Assembly: GCF_024199985.1 (NCBI RefSeq)
Contig: NZ_JANARS010000006.1
Span: 124,001 to 188,000 of the forward strand
DNA: 64,000 bases
Origin: Nocardioides pinisoli
GTDB taxonomy: Bacteria > Actinomycetota > Actinomycetes > Propionibacteriales > Nocardioidaceae
Reading direction: 5' to 3'
The notes under the pieces were generated by a model. The model had not been told where the DNA came from, ran no database searches, and saw only the letters and a program-made list of their open reading frames with translations. Shown here piece by piece: positions 1-7,718 of the stretch; the stretch's first letter is position 1; each line of letters opens with the position of its first letter. The translations under genes were made by a program, and so were the position numbers.

Positions 1-620
1 TCCTCCAGTCGGCCGTCGGCCTCCACGTAGACCTCTCCGGTGACCGGGCAGATCCACCGGTCACGGTTGTCCGAGACGAGCGGGACGCCGCTGCGGCCCA
101 CCCAGCCGATCCGCCTCGCGGGCGAGCCGACGACGAGCGCGTGCGCGGGCACGTCGCGGGTGACGACCGAGCCGGCCCCCACGCTGGCCCACCGGCCGAT
201 CCGCACCGGGGCGACGCACACGGCGCGTGCCCCGACGGACGCTCCCTCCTCGATGGTCACCCCGACGGGCTCCCAGTCCTCGGCGCCCTTGCGCCGGCCG
301 TCGGTAGTGACCGCGCGGGGGTAGGTGTCGTTGGTGAGCACGACGGCCGGGCCGATGAAGACCCCGTCGCCCAGGACGGCCGGCTCGTAGACCAGCGCCT
401 GGTTCTGCACCTTGCAGCGCTCGCCGATGCGCGCCCCCGGGCCGACGTAGACGCCGCGCCCGAGGATCGTGCCGTCGCCGACCTGCGCGCCCGACCGGAC
501 GACGGTCTGGTCCCACACCTGCGCGCCGGGACCGACGCGGGCGCCGTCCTCGACGGTCGCCGTGGGAGCGACGAGGGCACGGTCGCGTGGGCGGGGCCGC
601 GCGTTGGACAGTGAGGTCAT
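1..620 (-). CDS. Hexapeptide-repeat sugar N-acetyltransferase (WbpD/WlbB-like), 3' end off the window
   Basis: Reading leftwards from ATG at 620, the frame stays open to the window edge (206 codons visible). The protein is a run of left-handed beta-helix hexapeptides (VGPGAQV, VGDGTIL, IGERCKV, VGARAVC), followed by a CPVTGEVY stretch typical of the C-terminus of UDP-2-acetamido-3-amino-2,3-dideoxy-glucuronate N-acetyltransferases. Such enzymes acetylate a nucleotide-linked amino sugar before it enters a surface polysaccharide. Its ATG overlaps the stop of the upstream GT2 gene (ATGA), so the two are co-translated. The exact sugar substrate is not determinable. Confidence 0.85.
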   Translation of the reverse strand, partial: MTSLSNARPRPRDRALVAPTATVEDGARVGPGAQVWDQTVVRSGAQVGDGTILGRGVYVGPGARIGERCKVQNQALVYEPAVLGDGVFIGPAVVLTNDTYPRAVTTDGRRKGAEDWEPVGVTIEEGASVGARAVCVAPVRIGRWASVGAGSVVTRDVPAHALVVGSPARRIGWVGRSGVPLVSDNRDRWICPVTGEVYVEADGRLE

Positions 621-1456
621 GTGCGTGAGCTTTCGTCTCGTTGCCAGGTGGTGAAGTCCCCGGACCTCAGCGCCTCGCGGGCGCCGAGCCGGGCGGCGAC
701 GTGGACGGCCACGAACACCGGGAGTCGGAGGGCCAGGCCGGGCCGGGTGACGGCGAGGCCGAGCAGGGTGCGCGCGCTGGTGCGCGAGGCGGGACGTCGC
801 ACGCCGAGCTGCGCGGCCTGGGTGTTGCCCGTCGCGATGCGGATGCGCCGGCGCACGAGGTCGCGGACGGTGCGCGGCGGGTGCACCACCGCGACGGCGG
901 TCGGCACGACGCGGCGCTCGTCGCTGCTGAACGAGTCGGACATGCCGAGGTCGTCGCTCATCATCCGCGGCAGCGCGGTGACCCGCGCCTGTCCCTGCTC
1001 GGACAGGACGACGACGCCGCGGCCGAAGAGGCCGGCCTCGACCTGGGGCAGCGCCTCCCAGACGTCGTAGTACCACCGCACCCAGCGCGAGCAGCCGGTG
1101 CGCGGCACGTCGCGGCGTGGGGCGGTGGCGAGGACCTCCTCGCGGGCGACCGGCTCGATGAGCCGGAGCGCGGCGGCGCCGTCGAGCTCGATGTCGGCGT
1201 CGAGGTGGATGCGCGGGAAGACGTCGGTGGCGGCGTTGCCGACCCGGACGGCCTCGGCCTTCGACGGCTGCGGGATCTCGATCACGCGGGCGCTCGGGTC
1301 GGCGGCGCGGGCCGCGTCGGCGGTGGCGTCGGTGCAGCCGTTGCAGACCACGACCACGTCGAGGTCGGCGCCGGTGCCTCGGCGCAGCGCACGCAGGTTG
1401 CGGCCGATGGTGGCCGCCTCGTTGTGGGCGGGTATGACGACACTGGCGACAGCCAT
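617..1456 (-). CDS. Family 2 glycosyltransferase
   Basis: 279 aa, GT-A fold. The N-terminus has the family 2 pattern (VVIPAHNEAATIG), then a CNGCTDAT nucleotide-binding turn and a DADIE metal-binding DXD-type motif. A SDDLG segment lies where the catalytic Asp is expected. ATG at 1456 is preferred over an upstream in-frame start because GGGGGAG precedes it and the conserved fold begins at once. No membrane anchor is seen until a weakly hydrophobic C-terminal stretch. It is coupled by ATGA to the acetyltransferase, so it probably transfers a sugar in assembly of the same surface glycan. The acceptor is unknown. Confidence 0.85.
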   Translation of the reverse strand: MAVASVVIPAHNEAATIGRNLRALRRGTGADLDVVVVCNGCTDATADAARAADPSARVIEIPQPSKAEAVRVGNAATDVFPRIHLDADIELDGAAALRLIEPVAREEVLATAPRRDVPRTGCSRWVRWYYDVWEALPQVEAGLFGRGVVVLSEQGQARVTALPRMMSDDLGMSDSFSSDERRVVPTAVAVVHPPRTVRDLVRRRIRIATGNTQAAQLGVRRPASRTSARTLLGLAVTRPGLALRLPVFVAVHVAARLGAREALRSGDFTTWQRDESSRT

Positions 1457-1542
1457 CTCACTCCCCCGGCTCGAGTGCCGGGCCCCACGCCCGGCACGGT
1501 CCGATCTTGTTGACCGCGACGGCCCGGACGGACCGGGCACGG

Positions 1543-1559
1543 GGGCTTTCGCCCATTTT
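1543..1559 (+). other. Small hairpin with T-tract in the gap between the LCP-like and GT2 genes
   Basis: GGGC-TTTC-GCCC is followed by ATTTT on the + strand. It could be a weak terminator for + strand read-through, or a minus-strand leader hairpin. There is no + strand gene for it to serve. Confidence 0.25.
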
Positions 1560-1567
1560 GGGGAGCC

Positions 1568-2284
1568 CTACCGGGCAGCGGCGGCGAAGGTGATGTCGGC
1601 CGACCTCAGGTCGCGCAGGTGGAGCACGAGGAGGTCGAGCTCGGCCACCGACCACGTGTCGTCGACCGAGACGCCGGAGGCCGTCGTGCGCAGTGTCCGG
1701 TAGAGCTCGAGCGGCTGCTTGCGCAGCTCGGCGTGCAGGGTGCCCTCGAGCACGAGGCGCAGATAGTCGTGCTGGGCCACCGGGTCGGATCCGTAGCGGT
1801 AGGCGGCGTCGACGTCGTTGTCGGCGGCGAGCCGCGCGAAGGTCCGCCAGTCGATCGCCATGACGTGGTCGACGCGACGGCCCGCCGACGACTCCACCGC
1901 GGCCACCGCCGCGCTCGCCGGCCCGGCACCCAGCCCGGCGCGGTCGTCGTACGGCATCGGCACGGACACCACCCTGGCGCTGCGCCCGTCGGCCGGGACC
2001 TCGACGAGCATCACGGACTCGACGGCCTGGTCGCCCGGCAGCCAGGCCACGTCGTCGTCGCCGCCGGGCCGGGTGCCGACCATGAGGATCGTCTCGCCAG
2101 GCTGCTCCGGCGGTCGCTCGCCCAGGCCGTCGAAGGCGCCCTCGATGCGGCCCATCCGGTGGGTCAGGCTGAGGTTGAGGCCCACGGCGGCGGCGAGGCC
2201 GAGCACGCCCAGCAGCGTCGCGACCGCCAGCAGGCGGCGCAGCCGTGGGCGCCCAACCCGGCCGGATGATCCGGCTCGTGCCAT
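1568..2284 (-). CDS. LytR-CpsA-Psr-like protein lacking the phosphate-binding arginines
   Basis: 238 aa with one N-terminal membrane segment (about residues 17-37) and a short extracytoplasmic domain. The order ILMVGTRPGG...SVMLVEVPADGRSARVVSVP matches the first half of the LCP fold, which transfers lipid-linked glycopolymers to peptidoglycan. The family arginines of the RSDT and SIPRD motifs are replaced here (AVES, SVPMP). The domain is also at the short end for the family. It may be a catalytically dead LCP relative with a regulatory or scaffold role in the polysaccharide locus. ATG at 2284 has GGGGGA upstream. Confidence 0.6.
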   Translation of the reverse strand: MARAGSSGRVGRPRLRRLLAVATLLGVLGLAAAVGLNLSLTHRMGRIEGAFDGLGERPPEQPGETILMVGTRPGGDDDVAWLPGDQAVESVMLVEVPADGRSARVVSVPMPYDDRAGLGAGPASAAVAAVESSAGRRVDHVMAIDWRTFARLAADNDVDAAYRYGSDPVAQHDYLRLVLEGTLHAELRKQPLELYRTLRTTASGVSVDDTWSVAELDLLVLHLRDLRSADITFAAAAR

Positions 2285-2312
2285 CGATGGTCCCCCGTCC
2301 GTCCGGTGCCCG

Positions 2313-2318
2313 ACGCTA
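2313..2318 (-). promoter_or_regulatory. Putative -10 box of the LCP-like gene
   Basis: TAGCGT (read on the minus strand) lies 28 nt before the ATG at 2284. This leaves room for a short leader with a GGGGGA ribosome binding site. No clear -35 is seen. Confidence 0.4.
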
Positions 2319-2371
2319 GGCGGCGGGGCGGGAGAACCTCATGCCCCAAACAGGGGACCGTCCAGCGGAGG

Positions 2372-2974
2372 CTAGGAGTTGAAGCGCTGCTGGGTCTTCT
2401 CGAGCCCGTCGGTGATGAGCGAATCGACGGCGTCAGCGGCGTCGGCGACCTGGAACGGCAGCTCCTTGCGCTCGACCGTGGAGTAGTTGGACAGCACGAA
2501 GTCGGCGACGTCCTGCCGGCCGGGCGGGCGACCGATGCCGGCGCGCACGCGGTGGAAGTCGCCGGTGCCGAGCGAGGACCGCATCGACTTCAGCCCGTTG
2601 TGGCCGTTGTCGCCGCCGCCGAGCTTGATGCGCAGCGTGCCGAAGGCGATGTCGAGCTCGTCGTGGATGGCGATGATGTGCGCGGGGTCGACCTTGTAGA
2701 ACGTGGCGAGCGCCTTGACCGGCCCGCCCAGCTCGTTCATGTAGCCGCGGGGGCGCGCGAGCACCACCCGCGGGCCGCCCAGCGACAGCCGGCCCTCGAC
2801 GACGTCGGCACGGCCCGACTTGTGGCTCCTGAAGGGCGACCCCATGCGCGAGGCGAGCTCGTCGGTCACGAGGTAGCCGATGTTGTGGCGGTGCCCGGCG
2901 TAGGCGGGGCCGGGGTTGCCGAGGCCCACCACGAGCCACACCTCGCTCGCCGTGGTGGCCTGCTCTGTCGTCAC
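2372..2974 (-). CDS. pth: Peptidyl-tRNA hydrolase
   Basis: 200 aa cytosolic enzyme that releases tRNA from prematurely dropped peptidyl-tRNA. The sequence shows [20 protein letters not shown] with the catalytic His in the RHN triplet, then the family blocks DELDIAFG and [16 protein letters not shown] at 2974 is chosen because AAGGA sits 7 nt upstream. The longer GTG at 3004 would start inside a repeated palindromic sequence. It is downstream of rplY on the same strand, the usual actinobacterial rplY-pth order, but a very strong hairpin lies between the two genes and may attenuate read-through. Confidence 0.95.
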   Translation of the reverse strand: MTTEQATTASEVWLVVGLGNPGPAYAGHRHNIGYLVTDELASRMGSPFRSHKSGRADVVEGRLSLGGPRVVLARPRGYMNELGGPVKALATFYKVDPAHIIAIHDELDIAFGTLRIKLGGGDNGHNGLKSMRSSLGTGDFHRVRAGIGRPPGRQDVADFVLSNYSTVERKELPFQVADAADAVDSLITDGLEKTQQRFNS

Positions 2975-2993
2975 GTCCCCATCCTTCCATCGC

Positions 2994-3100
2994 CGACCGG
3001 GCACTTCCTCGCGCTACGAAGCGTCGACCGGGCACTTCCTCGCGCTGTAGCGCGAGGAAGTGCCCGGTCAGTGCGGTTCAGCGCGAGGAAGTGCCCGCTC
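2994..3100. repeat. Four-copy nested inverted repeat between rplY and pth
   Basis: The 21-22 nt unit CGACCGGGCACTTCCTCGCG(CT) occurs twice directly (2994-3015, 3025-3046) and twice inverted (3049-3069, 3080-3100). Copies 2 and 3 form a perfect 21-bp stem with a 2-nt loop. The outer copies can form a second, larger stem with one mismatch (CGCTC for CGGTC). There is no T-tract. It could be a terminator, attenuator or REP-like element. Confidence 0.85.
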
Positions 3101-3106
3101 AGTGGG

Positions 3107-3793
3107 TCACTCGGAGTCGGTGCCCTCGGCAGCGCCCTCCGCGGGAGCCCCGGCGCCCTCGGCAGCCTCGGTCTCGGCCTCGGGGGCGTCGTGCTCGATG
3201 CCGGCCTCGGCCTCGGCCTCCTCCAGCTCGGCCTCGAGGGCCTCGGCGGAGATCTGCTGGGTCACGTTGACGATCAGGAGGTCCTCGTCGGCGAGCAGCG
3301 TGGTGCCCGACGGCAGGTCGAGGTCCTTGGCGAGGACCTGGGTGCCCTCGGCAGCGCCCTCGACGGAGACCTCGAAGAACTCGGGGATGTGGGTGGCCTC
3401 GGCCTCGACGGAGACGACCGAGTTCTCGGTGACGACCAGGGTCTCGGGAGCGGCGTCGCCCACGACGTGGATCGGGACGTCGACGGTGACCTTCTCGCCG
3501 CGGCGCACGGCGACGAAGTCGAGGTGCTCGATGACGCGGCGGATCGGGTCGATCTGCACGTCCTTGGTCAGGGCGAGCTGCTCGGAGCCGTCGACGTCGA
3601 GCGCGAGGAGCGCGTTGGCGCCGCCGTGCTTGAGGGCCATCATCGTCTGGTGGCCGGGCAGGATGACGTGGACGGGCTCGTTGCCGTGGCCGTAGATGAC
3701 GGCGGGGATCTTGTCCTCGCGGCGGATCCGGCGGGCGGCGCCCTTGCCGAACTCGGTGCGGGGCTCGGCGGCGATCTTCTCGGGGGCAGACAT
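3107..3793 (-). CDS. rplY: 50S ribosomal protein L25/general stress protein Ctc
   Basis: 228 aa. It has the N-terminal L25 domain (FGKGAARRIRREDKIPAVIYG), which binds 5S rRNA. The TL5/Ctc C-terminal beta domain follows, then an acidic low-complexity tail of Glu/Ala/Gly from about residue 190. ATG at 3793 is supported by GGAG 10 nt upstream; frames extending further upstream are antisense to pepN. The length fits the long Ctc form. It precedes pth and follows the glmU-prs pair on the same strand, interrupted by pepN on the other strand. Confidence 0.93.
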   Translation of the reverse strand: MSAPEKIAAEPRTEFGKGAARRIRREDKIPAVIYGHGNEPVHVILPGHQTMMALKHGGANALLALDVDGSEQLALTKDVQIDPIRRVIEHLDFVAVRRGEKVTVDVPIHVVGDAAPETLVVTENSVVSVEAEATHIPEFFEVSVEGAAEGTQVLAKDLDLPSGTTLLADEDLLIVNVTQQISAEALEAELEEAEAEAGIEHDAPEAETEAAEGAGAPAEGAAEGTDSE

Positions 3794-4045
3794 GATGTTC
3801 TCCGTACGTCGGTGGCTGGGTGCTTCGTGCTGCGTGCGTCGTGCTGGGCGCGGCCCGGGGTGTGCTCGCGCGTTCAGTTCGGGGGCCTCGGCCGGAGACG
3901 ACGAACGCCGCGCTCCGGATCGGGGGCGCGGCGCAGCGGGTGCGGTCCGGCCCAGTCGATCACGGAGTCCCGTCGTGCGGGCTCCCTCGCCGAGGCAACC
4001 CCAGAACTCTAGACGGGGTCGGGCGTCAGGTCGAATCTGCGCAAC

Positions 4046-4051
4046 TAGGGT
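4046..4051 (+). promoter_or_regulatory. -10 box of pepN, leaderless type
   Basis: TAGGGT ends 6 nt before GTG 4058. The transcript would begin at or next to the start codon, which supports GTG 4058 over ATG 4067. Confidence 0.6.
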
Positions 4052-4057
4052 GGCCCG

Positions 4058-6478
4058 GTGCCCCTGATGCTCCCCGAGGCGCGCGAGCGCGCCGCCCTGC
4101 TGACCGACGTCCACTCCGAGCTCCACCTCGACCTGACCTCCGCCGAGGACTTCGGCGTCGAGGCGACGATCTCGTTCAGGTGCACGCAGCCGGGGGCCTC
4201 GACGTTCCTCGAGCTCAACGGCGGCACCGACGTGACGCTCGACGGCCGCCCCGCGCCCTACGCCGACGGACGGATCGCCCTGACCGACCTGGGCGAGTCC
4301 AACACGGTCCGCGTGACGGCCCGGATGCCCTACGTCACCGACGGCGACGGCATGACCGTGACGATCGACCCGGCCGACGGCGAGCGCTACGTCTGCGCCC
4401 ACACCTCGATGGACATCACGCAGAAGGTCGTGCCCTGCTTCGACCAGCCCGACATCAAGTCGACCTTCACCCTGACCGTCACGGCGCCGTCGCACTGGAC
4501 GGTCTTGGGCAACGGGCCGCTCGAGGCGCGCACCGCGGGTGACGGCGCGGACACCTGGACCTTCGGCACCACCCCGCCGTTCTCGTCGTACCTCTTCACC
4601 CTCGTCGGCGGACCGTGGGTCTCGGTGACGTGGGACGAGCCCTACGCCCCCGCACCGGGCGGCACGCTGCCCTTCGGCTGGCACGCGCGGGCCTCGCAGG
4701 GCCGCGAGCTGCAGCGCGACGCCGACGAGCTCAAGCGCATCACCAGCGCCTGCTTCCAGCACTACACGACGATCTTCGAGCCCGACTACCCCTACGCCGA
4801 CTACCAGCAGGTCTTCGCGCCGGGTCTCAACTGGGGCGCCATGGAGTTCCCCGGCTGCGTGGTCTTCCGCGACCAGGCGCTCACGCAGGGCACGCCGACC
4901 GAGCTCGAGCGCGAGTGGCTCGCCTCGACGATCGCCCACGAGATGGCCCACATGTGGTTCGGCGACCTCGTGACGATGAAGTGGTGGGAGGACTCGTGGC
5001 TCAACGAGTCGTTCGCCGACTTCATGGGCTACGACGTCGCCGGCGTCGCGGCCGGCTACACCGACGCCTGGACCTCGGCCGCCATCACCCGCAAGCCGGC
5101 CGGCTACCGCGCCGACCGGCGACGCTCGACGCACCCGATCGCCGAGGACACCGACAAGATCGTCGACGTCGACACCGCCTTCGCCAACTTCGACATGATC
5201 ACCTACGCCAAGGGCAACTCCGCGCTCGCGCAGCTCGGCCACTGGCTCGGCGAGACCGACTTCCTCGCGGGCGTCAACAAGCACCTCACCACCCACGCCT
5301 TCGGCAACGCGACGCTGGCCGACTTCCTCGACTCCCTCGACGCCGCCAGCGAGAAGGACGTCCGCGCCTGGGCCGAGGCGTGGCTGCGGACCACCGGCTT
5401 CGACACCCTGCGCGTGACGCGCGGGGCCGACGGCGTCCCCGTCCTGACCCGCGAGGGCTCGCGGCCGCACCGCCTCACCGTGTCGGCGTACGACGACGCG
5501 ATGCGGCTCGTGGACTCCCGCGACGTGCAGCTCGGCGACGAGCCCGTACGCCTCGAGGAGCTCGCCGGCCGGGTCGTCGTGCCCAACTCCGGCGACGAGA
5601 CCTTCGCCGTGGTCCGGCCCGACGAGCAGTCATGGGCCGCGATCACCGCCGGCCTGTCGACGGTGGAGTCGCAGCTGACCCGGGCGATGCTGTGGTGGAC
5701 CGCGGTCGACCTCTGCGAGTCGCAGGTCATCGGGGTCGGCGAGCTCGTCGACCTGGCCGACCGCCACCTGCGGCCGGAGAGGCACCCCGTGGTGTTCGAG
5801 GGCGTGATGCGCGCCCTGCAGTCGGTCACCCGCCGCTACACCGACCCGGCCGCCGCGGCCGGCCACCTCGCCGTCATCGCCGACATCGCGCGCGGGGCGG
5901 TCGACGACGGCTCCCCCGCCCTGGCGCCCGGCGCCTCGCGGGTGCTCGCCCGGACCAGCGCGGACCGCGGCTTCCTCGTCGACTGGCTCGGCCAGGACGA
6001 CGTCGACCAGGCCATCCGCTGGGCGGCGGTGCAGCGGCTCGCGGAGCTCGGCGACGACTCGTGGATCGGCCCCGAGGAGGAGCGCGACAAGTCGGTCTCC
6101 GGCCACCACGCCGCGCTCACCGCCCGGGCCGCCGTCCCCACCCCCGAGGCGAAGGCCGCCGCGTGGGAGCAGCTGATGGGCGGCGAGCTGGGCAGCCACG
6201 AGTTCGACGCCGTCGGCGCCGGCTTCTGGGGCTGGGACCAGGCCGAGCTCGTCCGCCCCTACCTCCAGCGCTACGTCACCGACGGCCTCGCCCTCGCCCA
6301 GCGCTCAGGACAGGCGATGGGCGACGTGATCGGCGACGCCTTCCCGCTGCTGCCGCTCCCGGTCGACGTACGCCACGAGCTGCGCGCCGCGGTCGCCACC
6401 GCCCTCGAGGGCGACGTCCCCACGGTCCTCGCGCGCTCGTGGAACGACTCGCTCGACGACCTGGACCGCACGCTCTGA
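4058..6478 (+). CDS. pepN: Aminopeptidase N (M1 family)
   Basis: 806 aa zinc metallopeptidase that removes N-terminal residues from peptides in the cytosol. The zinc site is HEMAH at residues 294-298 with the third ligand E317 in LNESF (HEXXH-X18-E). The exopeptidase motif reads GAMEF rather than GAMEN. An M1 N-terminal beta domain, the catalytic domain and the C-terminal ERAP1-like helical domain are all present, and the length is normal for actinobacterial PepN. The start is GTG at 4058, 6 nt after a -10 box, with no Shine-Dalgarno. The gene runs opposite to its neighbours rplY and prs, and ends just before a 32-nt perfect palindrome that separates it from the convergent prs. Confidence 0.95.
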   Translation: MPLMLPEARERAALLTDVHSELHLDLTSAEDFGVEATISFRCTQPGASTFLELNGGTDVTLDGRPAPYADGRIALTDLGESNTVRVTARMPYVTDGDGMTVTIDPADGERYVCAHTSMDITQKVVPCFDQPDIKSTFTLTVTAPSHWTVLGNGPLEARTAGDGADTWTFGTTPPFSSYLFTLVGGPWVSVTWDEPYAPAPGGTLPFGWHARASQGRELQRDADELKRITSACFQHYTTIFEPDYPYADYQQVFAPGLNWGAMEFPGCVVFRDQALTQGTPTELEREWLASTIAHEMAHMWFGDLVTMKWWEDSWLNESFADFMGYDVAGVAAGYTDAWTSAAITRKPAGYRADRRRSTHPIAEDTDKIVDVDTAFANFDMITYAKGNSALAQLGHWLGETDFLAGVNKHLTTHAFGNATLADFLDSLDAASEKDVRAWAEAWLRTTGFDTLRVTRGADGVPVLTREGSRPHRLTVSAYDDAMRLVDSRDVQLGDEPVRLEELAGRVVVPNSGDETFAVVRPDEQSWAAITAGLSTVESQLTRAMLWWTAVDLCESQVIGVGELVDLADRHLRPERHPVVFEGVMRALQSVTRRYTDPAAAAGHLAVIADIARGAVDDGSPALAPGASRVLARTSADRGFLVDWLGQDDVDQAIRWAAVQRLAELGDDSWIGPEEERDKSVSGHHAALTARAAVPTPEAKAAAWEQLMGGELGSHEFDAVGAGFWGWDQAELVRPYLQRYVTDGLALAQRSGQAMGDVIGDAFPLLPLPVDVRHELRAAVATALEGDVPTVLARSWNDSLDDLDRTL

Positions 6479-6488
6479 CGGGCGCCGA

Positions 6489-6570
6489 GGGGCGGTCACC
6501 GGATATCCGGTGACCGCCCCACTTTGCACCCGTGATCTGGGGTGCGAAGCGGGAGTCTCGGGTGCACAGT
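6489..6570. repeat. Double-palindrome intergenic element, copy 1
   Basis: 6489-6520 is a perfect 32-nt palindrome centred on GGATATCC. It is followed by a second stem at 6522-6549 (CTTTGCACCC / GGGTGCGAAG) and the tail CTCGGGTGCACAGT (6557-6570). The same layout recurs at 36652-36727. It lies between the convergent pepN and prs genes and may also act as their terminator. Confidence 0.85.
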
Positions 6571-6635
6571 CACCGATCGACAGGCGAGAACGGCCGTCGT
6601 GGCGGCGCCCGGCGATCTCAGCTGCTGGATGCGAC

Positions 6636-7616
6636 CTAGGCGTGACCGTCGAACATCGAGGTCACGGAGCCGTCCTCGAAGACCTCGCGGATCGCCCGGG
6701 CGATGAGCGGGGCGATCGAGAGGGTCGTGAGCTTGTCGAACTGCTTGTCGGCCGGGACCGGGAGCGTGTTGGTGACCACGACCTCGATGGCCGACGAGTT
6801 CTTGAGCCGGTCGACCGCGGGGTCGGAGAGGATCGGGTGGGTCGCGGCGATGATCACGCCGGCCGCGCCCGCGTCGACGCACGCCTCGGCGGCCTTCACG
6901 ATCGTGCCGCCGGTGTCGACCATGTCGTCGGTCAGGATGCAGATCTTGCCCTCGACCTCGCCGACGACGCGGTTGGCGACGACCTCGTTGGCGACGTCGG
7001 TGCGGCGGGTCTTGTGGATGAACGCCAGGGGCACGCCGCCGAGGCGGGCCGACCAGCGCTCGGCGACCTTGATCCGGCCGGCGTCCGGGGAGACGACGGC
7101 GAGCTGCTGGTCGCCGTACTTGTGCTTGACGTAGTCGGTGAGGATCGGCAGCGCCATCAGGTGGTCGACGGGGCCGTCGAAGAAGCCCTGGATCTGGTCG
7201 GCGTGGAGGTCGACCGTGATCAGCCGGTCGGCGCCGGCGGTCTTGAAGAGGTCGGCGACGAGGCGGGCCGAGATCGGCTCACGGCCGCGGTGCTTCTTGT
7301 CCTGGCGGGCGTAGCCGTAGAACGGCATGACCACAGTGATCCGCTTGGCCGAGGCCCGCTTGAGGGCGTCGACCATGATCAGGTGCTCCATGATCCACTC
7401 GTTGATCGGAGCGGTGTGGCTCTGGATCACGAAGGCGTCGCACCCTCGCACGGACTCCTCGTAGCGCACGTAGAGCTCGCCGTTGGCGAAGGCCCGTGCG
7501 TCCTGGGGCACCAGCCCGCACTCGAGGAGGTCGGCGACCTCCGTGGCGAGGTCGGGGTGCGCCCGGCCGCTGAAGACCATCAGGTTCTTCTCGGTGGTCC
7601 GCTTCATTCCGGTCAC
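6636..7616 (-). CDS. prs: Ribose-phosphate pyrophosphokinase
   Basis: 326 aa class I PRPP synthase. It converts ribose 5-phosphate and ATP to PRPP for nucleotide, His and Trp synthesis. Visible motifs are FANGELYVRYEESVRG, the ATP-binding flexible-loop region YARQDKKHRGREPISARL, and the PRPP loop ILTDDMVDTGGT. The start is either GTG 7616 or ATG 7607 (MKRTTEKNLMVFSG); neither has a strong ribosome binding site. It lies 102 bp downstream of glmU on the same strand, the usual glmU-prs pair of actinobacteria. Confidence 0.96.
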   Translation of the reverse strand: MTGMKRTTEKNLMVFSGRAHPDLATEVADLLECGLVPQDARAFANGELYVRYEESVRGCDAFVIQSHTAPINEWIMEHLIMVDALKRASAKRITVVMPFYGYARQDKKHRGREPISARLVADLFKTAGADRLITVDLHADQIQGFFDGPVDHLMALPILTDYVKHKYGDQQLAVVSPDAGRIKVAERWSARLGGVPLAFIHKTRRTDVANEVVANRVVGEVEGKICILTDDMVDTGGTIVKAAEACVDAGAAGVIIAATHPILSDPAVDRLKNSSAIEVVVTNTLPVPADKQFDKLTTLSIAPLIARAIREVFEDGSVTSMFDGHA

Positions 7617-7718
7617 GCGACGCGACTCCTCGCTGTCCTGGTCAAGCCTCGGGGGTGGCTCGTTCGGAGGTGCTCGACAGCAGTCTGACCCACAAGCCGC
7701 CCACCACCAACCCCGGGG

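Noticed and set aside
1457..1567. Riboswitch in the leader of the GT2 gene
   Set aside because: Only a small GGGC-GAAA-GCCC hairpin is visible; no known aptamer core could be matched.
3107..5470. 787-codon minus-strand frame including rplY
   Set aside because: The part upstream of ATG 3793 is antisense to pepN and has no protein-like composition.
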